Assembly (NCBI GenBank): GCA_016218365.1
Contig: JACREF010000031.1
Location: 1-35,315 of the forward strand
Length of the DNA stretch: 35,315 bases
Direction: 5' to 3'
Origin: Gammaproteobacteria bacterium
GTDB lineage: Bacteria > Pseudomonadota > Gammaproteobacteria > SZUA-140
In this document: one piece after another, positions 1 through 6,618 of the stretch
Numbering within the stretch: position 1 is the stretch's first letter
How the letters are laid out: the number at the start of each line of letters is the position of its first letter
Notes under the pieces: model-generated
What the model was told of the DNA's origin: nothing
Seen by the model: the letters and a program-made list of their open reading frames with translations, nothing else
Database searches by the model: none
Position numbers and translations under genes: made by a program

Positions 1-38
1 GAGCTCGAGTCCTAAACATAATGAGGGAGAAACTCAAA

Positions 39-944
39 ATGATGAATAAAAAACTGATCGCACTGGCCGTGGCCGCTGCTGTAACCGGTGGTGTATCTGT
101 GGCCCAGGCTGCGGACGTGACCGGGTTTGCTGCTGCACAGTTTACCGTCTCTGACGATACTGCCACCAATGAGAGCGCTTTCCATCCTACCGGAGACACG
201 CTGGCCGAAGTTGATGTTGCCGCCAAGGGCGTGCGCATTGACGTGGATACCAGCGCAGGTGGCGACCTGAACTTCGAGCAGGCCAATGTGACGACCGACG
301 TCGGTCCAGCCAGCCTGACCGTCGGTGTATTCAATAGCAACATCGGTCTGGAGAAGCAGGACGTCAACGAGCGCAGCTTCATCGAGACCGGTCTGGCATT
401 CAATCATATTGCTACCCAGAATGCGATCAACCTGACGGGCGCGAATGTCGGCTTCAAGGCCGGCCCGGCAGCGATCGGCGTGGCGCTGGTCAATGACCCG
501 ACCTTTACCCCTGCTGCGGGTGAATCAGATAAGACTTCATTTGGTGTCAGCGCCGACTTTGACGTGGCTGGCGTGGGCGTAGGCGTGGATTACCTGACCC
601 AGGACAGCACTGCGGTCGGTAACATTCTGGACCTGAGCCTGACCTACTCTATGGGCGCGCTGGGTCTGAACTTTGAAATGGTGAATGACGATGCCGTTGA
701 TTCACTGTATCAGTTCGGTGGTACCTTTGATGCAGGCAATGGCATCACGGTAGCTGCACGCTATGGCATGCAAACCAATGCCGCTACTGGCTCTGACGAC
801 CAGACCAAGCTTGATCTCGCTGTGAGCTATGCACTGGCCGACAATGTCGATGTCAGCGCCGAGTACTCGAGCTACGACGACGGCTCAACTGCCGGTACCA
901 CCAATCGTGACGTTACGCTGGTTGGTGTAGTTGCCAGCTTCTAA
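39..944 (+). CDS. Porin-like outer-membrane beta-barrel protein
   Basis: A 301-residue secreted protein. A signal peptide with a KK n-region and an Ala-rich core ends near an AQA-A cleavage site around residue 24. The mature part alternates short hydrophobic/polar strands with Gly, Asp and Asn turns, has no cysteine, and ends in VASF; a C-terminal Phe is the usual beta-barrel assembly signal. I start it at 39 because GGGAG (24-28) lies about 10 bases upstream; the ATG at 21 overlaps that ribosome-binding site. The size fits a small general porin of 12-16 strands, but I recognise no substrate signature. It has its own terminator and is separated from the cytochrome cluster by about 770 bp, so it is probably an independent transcription unit. 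Confidence 0.75.
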   Translation: MMNKKLIALAVAAAVTGGVSVAQAADVTGFAAAQFTVSDDTATNESAFHPTGDTLAEVDVAAKGVRIDVDTSAGGDLNFEQANVTTDVGPASLTVGVFNSNIGLEKQDVNERSFIETGLAFNHIATQNAINLTGANVGFKAGPAAIGVALVNDPTFTPAAGESDKTSFGVSADFDVAGVGVGVDYLTQDSTAVGNILDLSLTYSMGALGLNFEMVNDDAVDSLYQFGGTFDAGNGITVAARYGMQTNAATGSDDQTKLDLAVSYALADNVDVSAEYSSYDDGSTAGTTNRDVTLVGVVASF

Positions 945-972
945 TATCCGCTTCGGATAGCTGGAACGGAGA

Positions 973-1000
973 CCGGGCCCTTGTGGCCCGGTTTTCTTTT
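973..1000 (+). terminator. Rho-independent terminator of the porin-like gene
   Basis: A perfect 7-bp stem CCGGGCC/GGCCCGG (973-979 with 985-991) closes a 5-base loop and is followed directly by TTTTCTTTT. It starts about 30 bases after the stop codon. A smaller hairpin TATCCG/CGGATA (945-959) sits between the stop and the terminator. Confidence 0.9.
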
Positions 1001-1079
1001 GGGGATAGAGCCCGCCAGCGGGGTGTTCGAGTAGTCTTTTCGAGCGATAAACCGGATGGCCTGTTGTCGTGCCGGGTGC

Positions 1080-1615
1080 TATTCATGGTTCGATACGCGC
1101 TGCTACGCAGCGCTACTCACCACGAACGGTCTTCTTCCTCTCTCCGTTCGTCCTGAGTAGCGGCGCGAGCCGCGTATCGAAGGACGCCTGCTCACCACGA
1201 ATGGTCTCCTTTATTCGTTCATCCTGAGTAGTGTCACCGGCCGTTCATGGTTCGATACGGCGCTTTCGCGCCTACTCACCACGAACGGACTCATTCTACA
1301 CGCGCCGCTGCGCAGCGCTACTCACCATGAACGGTCTTCTTCCTCTCTCCGTTCGTCCTGAGTAGCGGCGCGAGCCGCGTATCGAAGGACGCCTGTTCAC
1401 CACGAATGGTCTCCTTTATTCGTTCATCCTGAGTAGTGTCACCGGCCGTCCATGGTTCGATACGGCGCTTTCGCGCCTACTCACCACGAACGGACTCATT
1501 CTACACCACGAACGGTTTCCTTCCTCCCTCCGCTCGTCCTGAGTAGCAGCGGGATGCCGCGTACCGAAGGAGCCTGTCCTGAGTAGCAGCGGGACGCTGC
1601 GTATCGAAGGGACGC
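1080..1615. repeat. Cluster of REP-like palindromic intergenic repeats
   Basis: The gene-free stretch 1001-1717 is dominated by copies of two related motifs in opposite orientation. One form is TTCGATAC, a short hairpin, then TACTCACCACGAACGG. The other is CGTTCGTCCTGAGTAG, a short hairpin, then GTATCGAAGGA. Examples of the hairpin cores are GCGCTGC/GCAGCGC (1097-1113), GCGGC/GCCGC near 1170, and GGCGC/GCGCC near 1265. At least seven partial or full copies occur up to 1615. Similar GTATCGAAGGA elements are common between genes in proteobacteria, from general memory. I see no coding potential here. Confidence 0.8.
1096..1505. repeat. 205-bp direct tandem duplication (1096-1300 and 1301-1505)
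   Basis: The block 1096-1300 is repeated head to tail as 1301-1505. Aligned by eye, the two 205-base units have no indels and differ at five positions (1101/1306, 1105/1310, 1123/1328, 1191/1396 and 1245/1450). Each unit carries about three of the palindromic elements. The high identity points to a recent duplication, probably by slippage or unequal recombination between flanking palindromes. Confidence 0.9.
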
Positions 1616-1663
1616 TTTTCCCGCTTCCATCGAATATGTTATAAGTGATTGTCTGTCATGGCA

Positions 1664-1688
1664 GACCCGTTATTATGTCATACGGGTC
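1664..1688. promoter_or_regulatory. Inverted repeat upstream of the cytochrome cluster
   Basis: GACCCGT (1664-1670) and ACGGGTC (1682-1688) form a perfect 7-bp inverted repeat with an 11-base AT-rich spacer, ending 29 bases before the tetraheme cytochrome start. It lies where a leader or operator would be. It could be a regulator-binding site or a 5' mRNA hairpin. I could not identify convincing -35/-10 boxes. Confidence 0.4.
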
Positions 1689-1717
1689 GGTGTAATCAGG
1701 ACCAGCGAACTATAACG

Positions 1718-2542
1718 ATGAAAATGTCTCGGCTGTGGATGGCAGGGGGTGTGGGGGCGGTGCTGGTGCTGATCGGCGCCGGGGCCGCGCTCGCCGGCAT
1801 CTTCAATACCAAACATAACCTCGGCAGCAGCGGCGTCAACGCCGCCAGCAACTTCTCCGGCACCGAGGAGATCTGCGTGTTCTGCCATACCCCGCATGGC
1901 GGCGATTCGACCGCCGCGGTGCCGTTATGGAACCGTCACCTCGACCCGGCCGGTTACCAGACCTATGACCAGCGCGGCACCACGACGCTCGACGCCAACA
2001 TCGAGCCGATCGGTTCGGTGTCGGTGGCCTGTCTGTCGTGCCATGACGGCACCCAGGCGATGGACTCGGTGATCAACGAGCCGGGTTCCGGGGCCGATGT
2101 CTGGGCCTTCTCGCAGGGGCGCTGGCGTGGCCAGGCCGCCGCCGTCTCCGGCCGCATCGGGCCGGTGACCGTGATCACCAACCTCGGCAAGGACCTGACC
2201 AACGATCACCCGATCGGCGTGCAGTTTGCCGGTGGCGGTTATGCCGAGGCCAACCCGGCCGGGCCGGGCCGTGACCGCGACTTCCATGCCGCCGAGAGCA
2301 AGGTCGTTGGCAGCACCCGCATCTGGTGGGTCAATACCAGCACCGAGGGCGGCACCGCCGATTTCGAAAAGTCCGACATGAAGCTGTATACCCGGGTGGC
2401 GACCCGCGGCGCCTATGCCGGCGAGCCGCAGCCCTTTGTCGAATGCGCGTCGTGTCATGACCCGCACGTCGATTACAACCCGACCTTTCTGCGCATCAAC
2501 CCGGCCGGCAGCAACGTGTGTCTGACCTGTCACAACAAGTGA
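1718..2542 (+). CDS. Secreted tetraheme cytochrome c (doubled-CXXCH type)
   Basis: A 274-residue periplasmic or exported cytochrome. The signal peptide covers residues 1 to about 25 (hydrophobic core, ALA-G end). Four CXXCH heme sites start at residues 53 (CVFCH), 105 (CLSCH), 243 (CASCH) and 268 (CLTCH). Four further conserved histidines (NTKHN, TPHG, NDHP, DPH) are the right number for bis-His ligation of every heme. The NTKHN...FCHTPHG...LWNR...CLSCHDGT...DHPI...SCHDPH...CHNK layout is a recurrent multiheme module and is repeated at the N-terminus of the 11-heme protein at 11151. The start at 1718 gives a proper signal peptide; a GTG at 1649 would add a long hydrophilic leader. No strong ribosome-binding site is visible. 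It is the first gene of the cytochrome cluster and could be the terminal or filament-forming subunit, which is inference. Confidence 0.88.
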   Translation: MKMSRLWMAGGVGAVLVLIGAGAALAGIFNTKHNLGSSGVNAASNFSGTEEICVFCHTPHGGDSTAAVPLWNRHLDPAGYQTYDQRGTTTLDANIEPIGSVSVACLSCHDGTQAMDSVINEPGSGADVWAFSQGRWRGQAAAVSGRIGPVTVITNLGKDLTNDHPIGVQFAGGGYAEANPAGPGRDRDFHAAESKVVGSTRIWWVNTSTEGGTADFEKSDMKLYTRVATRGAYAGEPQPFVECASCHDPHVDYNPTFLRINPAGSNVCLTCHNK

Positions 2543-2553
2543 CGGGGGAGGGC

Positions 2554-3579
2554 ATGGCAAGGCGGGCCAGGTGTGGTTTGACGGGACGGGCAGTGCTGCA
2601 GGCCGGACTGCTGGCAGTCAGCGCGGGGATGCTGTCGATCGCCGCGGCCGCCGAGACCGTGTTGCGGCCCGGGGTGTTTGCCAGCGTCGATGGTGTCGAG
2701 ATCGCGCGCGAGGAGTTCGAGGTCCATGTCGAGACCGGCCTGCGGCAGCGTTTGTACCATGGTCACGCCGATGCCGCGCGCCTGGCTGCGCTGCGGCGCG
2801 AGATCGGCGAGCAGTTGATTGAGCAGCGCCTGCTGCTGCGCGAGGCGCGGCGGCGCGGCCTGAAGGTGGATCGTGCCGCGGTCGAGGCCGGGGTGCAGCG
2901 GATCGAGGCGCGCTACCGCGACAGCGCGGGTTGGCGCAGCCGGCGCCAGGCCATGCTGGCCAGCCTGCGTGACACGCTGGAACAGGATGATCTGATCCGG
3001 CAGTTGAAGGACAGCATCACGACCGTGGCGCTGCCCGATGAGCGGCAGTTGCGGGCCTGGTATGCCGGGCACGCCGACCGCTTCACGACGCCGGAGCGGC
3101 AGCACGTGGCACTGATCCTGCTGAAGGTCGAGCCGTGGGCGCCCGCGGCCAGCTGGCAGGCGGCACTGGATGAGGGGCAGCGGCTGCGCAGCACGCTGGC
3201 TGCGGGCGCGGATTTTGCCGCGTTGGCGCGGCTGCATTCGGCTGATCCGTCGGCGCAGGCCGGCGGTGACCTGGGGTTCGTCCACCGCGGCATGTTGGCC
3301 GATGAGGCCCAGCAGGTGGTTGACCGGCTGCATGAGAACGAGGTGTCGGCACCGGTCAGGCTGCTGCAGGGGGTGGCGCTGTTTCGCTTGCTGCAGCGCG
3401 CGCCGGCGCACTTGAATCCCTTTGAGCAGGTGAGCGAGCGGGCGCGTGGCCTGTGGCAGCGCGAGCAGGCCGAGCAGGCGTGGCAGCAGGCCAGACAGTC
3501 GCTGCGCCGTCAGGCGCGGGTCGTGGTCGATGAAGCCGCCTACGCGGCAGATAACAACAATGACAAGGCCGCGCCGTGA
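2554..3579 (+). CDS. Periplasmic parvulin-type peptidyl-prolyl isomerase (SurA/PpiC-like chaperone)
   Basis: A 341-residue protein with a signal peptide (about residues 1-32) and an N-terminal helical region rich in Arg, Glu and Leu (about 45-160) that resembles SurA/PrsA chaperone segments. A parvulin domain follows (about 170-285). The domain shows the usual pattern: an ERQHVALILL strand, a helix ending in GADFAALARLHSADPSAQAGGDLGFV, then a final strand GVALFRLL. A Gln/Arg-rich helix closes the protein. Start 2554 is chosen for the GGGGGAGGG ribosome-binding site just upstream. It lies 11 bases after the tetraheme gene and overlaps the start region of the beta-barrel gene. A dedicated isomerase here suggests it helps fold the proline-rich cytochromes or the barrel during export. 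Confidence 0.85.
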   Translation: MARRARCGLTGRAVLQAGLLAVSAGMLSIAAAAETVLRPGVFASVDGVEIAREEFEVHVETGLRQRLYHGHADAARLAALRREIGEQLIEQRLLLREARRRGLKVDRAAVEAGVQRIEARYRDSAGWRSRRQAMLASLRDTLEQDDLIRQLKDSITTVALPDERQLRAWYAGHADRFTTPERQHVALILLKVEPWAPAASWQAALDEGQRLRSTLAAGADFAALARLHSADPSAQAGGDLGFVHRGMLADEAQQVVDRLHENEVSAPVRLLQGVALFRLLQRAPAHLNPFEQVSERARGLWQREQAEQAWQQARQSLRRQARVVVDEAAYAADNNNDKAAP

Positions 3580-3614
3580 TGCACGGCGAGCGGTGGTGGC
3601 TGGCAGGGCGTGAC

Positions 3615-5399
3615 ATGACGGCTAGGGTGGTGATGACGGCGCGGAACAGGGCATGGCTGGCAGCAGCGCTGATGGCGATGCCTGTCCCATTGCTGGCGGC
3701 CGCCTTTGCCGGGACCCCGGAGATCTCGGGCAATCTTGGTTACACCGTACGGTCGATGGTGGGCTCTGACAGCAGCGATTCCTTCAGCAATCAGGGGCGC
3801 GCCTCGCTCAGTGGCAGCAGTTATCTGCTGCAACCGTGGATCGCCAACTATGGCTTTGGTCTCAACATGACCGCCGATCTCAGCTCGACCACCGATGTCA
3901 CCAGCGGCAAGATCCGGAAAAATGCCACCCGGATGGTCACCGGCGATCTGGATATCGGCGTGTTGCCCAGCAGCCATACCCCGTTTCACCTGACCTATCG
4001 CCAGAACGACAGCCGCGTCGATAACTATATTGCCCACAATGCGCTGAATGCGATCCATGACGTTGAATACGCCAGTCAGCGGCTGGCGTTGACCCAGTCG
4101 TTGCTGACCGAGGCCGGTGATCGCTACCAGTTGCGCTATGACAATGATCACTATACCTCAACGCATTCATCGTATGACGATGAGCTGCTGGGGATTGATG
4201 CCGATCTGCGCTTCACCCACCAGACACTGCTGGCCAAGGCCAGCCTGCAGAACACCGACTATTCGATGCTGAGTCAGTCCAGCACCAACCAGGTGCTGAA
4301 CATCGACCATTTCTTTTACCCGAACCGGGTATGGCGGCTCGATACCATGGGCAGTCTGTACCGCTATGACCGGACGTCGCAGCCGGTGGTCAATGCCACC
4401 AACCAGCCGGACAGTACCACCGACCTGTCACAGTTCTCGACCTTCGTGTTTTATCGCCCCGAGGACCGGCCGCTGTCGGTCAGCGGCGGGGTCCGGCTGT
4501 ATGATCTGGCGAGCCAGAACACCGGCAATGCGGTCGCGGTCACCAGCTGGAACGCCACCGCCGGGCTGCTGTACCAGACCACCCGCCACCTGCGCCTCGA
4601 TGCCCGGGCCGATATGATGACCAACAGCGGTGACGGCCAGCAGTCGGACACCACCCAGCAGCGGCTCGGCGCGTTGTATCAGTCTGATCTGTACGCGGTG
4701 TTCGACAGTGCCTCGTATCAGTGGTATCTGTCCGGGTCCGCCGCGCAGCGCGACAGCAGCGGGGCGGCACCGTCGTCGGAGCTGTTGCAGAACCTGCGTT
4801 TTGGCCATGATGTGCTGCAGTCCTGGCGCAGCAGCGAGAGCAGCGGCTGGCGATTGAGCCTGAGCCAGACGGTGGGCGCGGACGTGGTCAGTGGCTCGTC
4901 CGGGGACAGTGACAGCCAGCAGCTGACCCATGCGGCGAGCCTGGGCTGGGACAGCCGCGATGGCAGCGGCAGCAATCTGGCCCAGCTGACCCTGTCAGAT
5001 TCCCGGACCGGTGGCTCCCAGGTCAATGAGCAGCAATTTGCCAATTTCCAGCTGTCACGCAACCAGTCACTGACACCGCGCAGCGACCTGTCCGGAAACC
5101 TGACCGTGCAGACAGTGCGCCAGGTCTTTAACGACGGCGGCGACAGTGTTACAGTTACCACGGCGACCGGTCAGGTGAATTATCAGCATTCGCGTGTCCT
5201 GGGTGTCCCCCGGCTGCGTTTCGGGTCGGACCTGCGGGTATCGCAGGCGGCCTATGATGAGGGGATCGACCGTCTCGAGTGGGAGAATGCGCTGGATTAT
5301 GCCATCGGCCTGGTCGACAGCCGGGCCAGCTGGCGGATGATTGATCTTAACGGTACCCGTTTTGATCTGCTGTATTTGCAGGTCACGCGGCGCTTCTGA
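3615..5399 (+). CDS. Outer-membrane beta-barrel protein, candidate porin of a porin-cytochrome conduit
   Basis: About 594 residues with no cysteine. After a signal peptide the chain is a long series of amphipathic strands separated by Ser/Asp/Gly/Asn-rich turns (for example DSRVDNY, TSTHSSYDD, GSSGDSDSQ). It ends in LLYLQVTRRF, a typical barrel C-terminus with a terminal Phe. Length and composition suit a large barrel of roughly 20 or more strands, comparable with MtrB/PioB-type or Geobacter Omb-type barrels that sheathe cytochromes; I cannot confirm family membership by eye. The frame opens at GTG 3576, overlapping the isomerase stop by 4 bp. Internal ATGs at 3615 and 3633 each follow AGGG and give a more normal signal peptide, so the exact start is uncertain. 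Confidence 0.75.
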   Translation: MTARVVMTARNRAWLAAALMAMPVPLLAAAFAGTPEISGNLGYTVRSMVGSDSSDSFSNQGRASLSGSSYLLQPWIANYGFGLNMTADLSSTTDVTSGKIRKNATRMVTGDLDIGVLPSSHTPFHLTYRQNDSRVDNYIAHNALNAIHDVEYASQRLALTQSLLTEAGDRYQLRYDNDHYTSTHSSYDDELLGIDADLRFTHQTLLAKASLQNTDYSMLSQSSTNQVLNIDHFFYPNRVWRLDTMGSLYRYDRTSQPVVNATNQPDSTTDLSQFSTFVFYRPEDRPLSVSGGVRLYDLASQNTGNAVAVTSWNATAGLLYQTTRHLRLDARADMMTNSGDGQQSDTTQQRLGALYQSDLYAVFDSASYQWYLSGSAAQRDSSGAAPSSELLQNLRFGHDVLQSWRSSESSGWRLSLSQTVGADVVSGSSGDSDSQQLTHAASLGWDSRDGSGSNLAQLTLSDSRTGGSQVNEQQFANFQLSRNQSLTPRSDLSGNLTVQTVRQVFNDGGDSVTVTTATGQVNYQHSRVLGVPRLRFGSDLRVSQAAYDEGIDRLEWENALDYAIGLVDSRASWRMIDLNGTRFDLLYLQVTRRF

Positions 5400-5453
5400 T
5401 GGGGCGTCGGCGCGACCTGAAGAATAAAAAATCTGTGAAAGGGGAGTAAGTCT

Positions 5454-5894
5454 ATGTCAGTCAAGACCGAGCGTCGTTATCTGTGGAAGACCCTGTTGCT
5501 GGGGCTGATGGTGTGGGTGGGTGGCATGATGGCACCGCAGCCGGCCCAGGCCGAATATGCCGACGTGGTGATCAACAACTATTCTGATGCGGCCGGCATG
5601 CGCCCGGCGGTGTTTCCACACTGGTTCCATCGCATCCGCTTCCGTTGCAAGGTATGCCATGCCGACCTCGGCTTTCAGTTCAAGGCCGGCGGCAACAAGA
5701 TCACGATGGCCAAGATCATCGATGGCCAGTTCTGCGGCGCCTGCCATAACGGCGAGGTCGCCTGGTCGGTCGAGAATTGCGCGATGTGCCATTCCGGTGT
5801 TCCGGGTACCCCGACCCATTTCCACGGCAGCACGGTACAGCGCCTGATTGCGCCGGTATACCAGCCGCTTAATGACAACAAGAAAGTGCAATAA
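5454..5894 (+). CDS. Triheme c7-type cytochrome, short form
   Basis: A 146-residue secreted cytochrome with a signal peptide to about residue 33 (PAQA-E). CXXCH sites start at residues 65 (CKVCH), 94 (CGACH) and 109 (CAMCH). The order FPHWFHRIRFRCKVCH, then GGNKITMAKIIDGQFCGACHNG, then the third heme is the c7-type triheme domain. FPHWFH supplies candidate distal ligands. The start follows the strong ribosome-binding site AAAGGGGAG. It is the smallest of three paralogous triheme proteins in the cluster and lacks the extra N-terminal domain of the other two. Its likely role is periplasmic electron transfer to or within the conduit. Confidence 0.85.
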   Translation: MSVKTERRYLWKTLLLGLMVWVGGMMAPQPAQAEYADVVINNYSDAAGMRPAVFPHWFHRIRFRCKVCHADLGFQFKAGGNKITMAKIIDGQFCGACHNGEVAWSVENCAMCHSGVPGTPTHFHGSTVQRLIAPVYQPLNDNKKVQ

Positions 5895-5908
5895 GGGGTA
5901 TGGCGACC

Positions 5909-6571
5909 ATGAACTACAAGGCGAATATCACAGTTGTTTCTCTGGTGGCATTGTTGGTGGTGGTGTGTGGCGGTGCGCAGGCGGCACCGGTCCAGCCGAA
6001 GGTCATCCAGCTGGCAGCGGCCGATGTGTCGGATGCCAACATCTTCAACCGCAATCTGAAGAAACCGAAGGCGTATAACCTGCCACCGGCCGAGGATGGC
6101 ATCCACGATGCCGGCAACGATGCGACCCATACGCTGCAAAAGCCGCTGGAGGCCTATCAGGGCCTGCCGACGACCGAGTTCGGCAACCGCATCGACTGGG
6201 TGCAGTCCATCGACAAGGGGCTGCTGAAGCCACGCTGGGACCGGGTTGATCCAAATGAAGAACCGTTCGTCATGGACCTGGACATCGTGCGTCCGGTGAA
6301 GGCCTCGGTGCCGGATGTCGTGTTCCCGCATCGCCAGCATACCGAGTGGCTGTTCTGCTCGAACTGCCATCCGGCCATCTTTATTCCACAGAAGGGTGCC
6401 AACCAGATCAGCATGTCGGCGATCCTGCTCGGCCAGAAGTGCGGGGTCTGCCACGGCAAGGTGTCATTCCCGATTGCCACCAATACCTGCAAGAAGTGTC
6501 ATTCCAAGCCGAAGCCGGCCGACTGGACCCCGCCACTCAGCGAGGCCAGCGTCAAGAATCCTTGGAAGTGA
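5909..6571 (+). CDS. Triheme c7-type cytochrome with extra N-terminal domain
   Basis: About 220 residues. A signal peptide (about 1-25) is followed by a domain with EDGIHDAGND, a Leu-Gln-Lys-Pro helix and RIDWVQSIDKG (about 50-120). The triheme domain follows, with FPHRQHTEWLFCSNCH (heme at 150), CGVCH (178) and CKKCH (194). I prefer ATG 5909 over ATG 5900 because AAGGGG at 5893-5898 is 10 bases from the former and abuts the latter. It is a clear paralogue of the gene at 8254, sharing the DGIHD, DWV and HPAIFIPQKGAN segments. The two flank the cupredoxin-like lipoprotein gene. Confidence 0.85.
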   Translation: MNYKANITVVSLVALLVVVCGGAQAAPVQPKVIQLAAADVSDANIFNRNLKKPKAYNLPPAEDGIHDAGNDATHTLQKPLEAYQGLPTTEFGNRIDWVQSIDKGLLKPRWDRVDPNEEPFVMDLDIVRPVKASVPDVVFPHRQHTEWLFCSNCHPAIFIPQKGANQISMSAILLGQKCGVCHGKVSFPIATNTCKKCHSKPKPADWTPPLSEASVKNPWK

Positions 6572-6618
6572 TGGGCCGTTACTGATCGCGCTGGCAGTTA
6601 CAGGATAGAGGGGTGGAC

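Noticed and set aside
1080-1615. Regularly spaced repeats that could suggest a CRISPR array
   Set aside because: The repeats are palindromic, occur in both orientations, vary in length, and the intervals are themselves repeated. There are no unique spacers of even length and no cas genes.
1649-1717. Upstream GTG start for the tetraheme cytochrome
   Set aside because: It would put a Cys-containing hydrophilic leader before a good signal peptide and would translate through the inverted repeat at 1664-1688.
1618-1717. FNR or ArcA control of the cytochrome cluster
   Set aside because: I looked for TTGAT-N4-ATCAA or a close variant and did not find one in this stretch.
2530-3411. Long open frames antisense to the isomerase and other high-GC genes
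   Set aside because: They are products of GC-rich codon bias: Arg/Pro/His-rich, without ribosome-binding sites or recognisable motifs, and fully overlapped by convincing genes.
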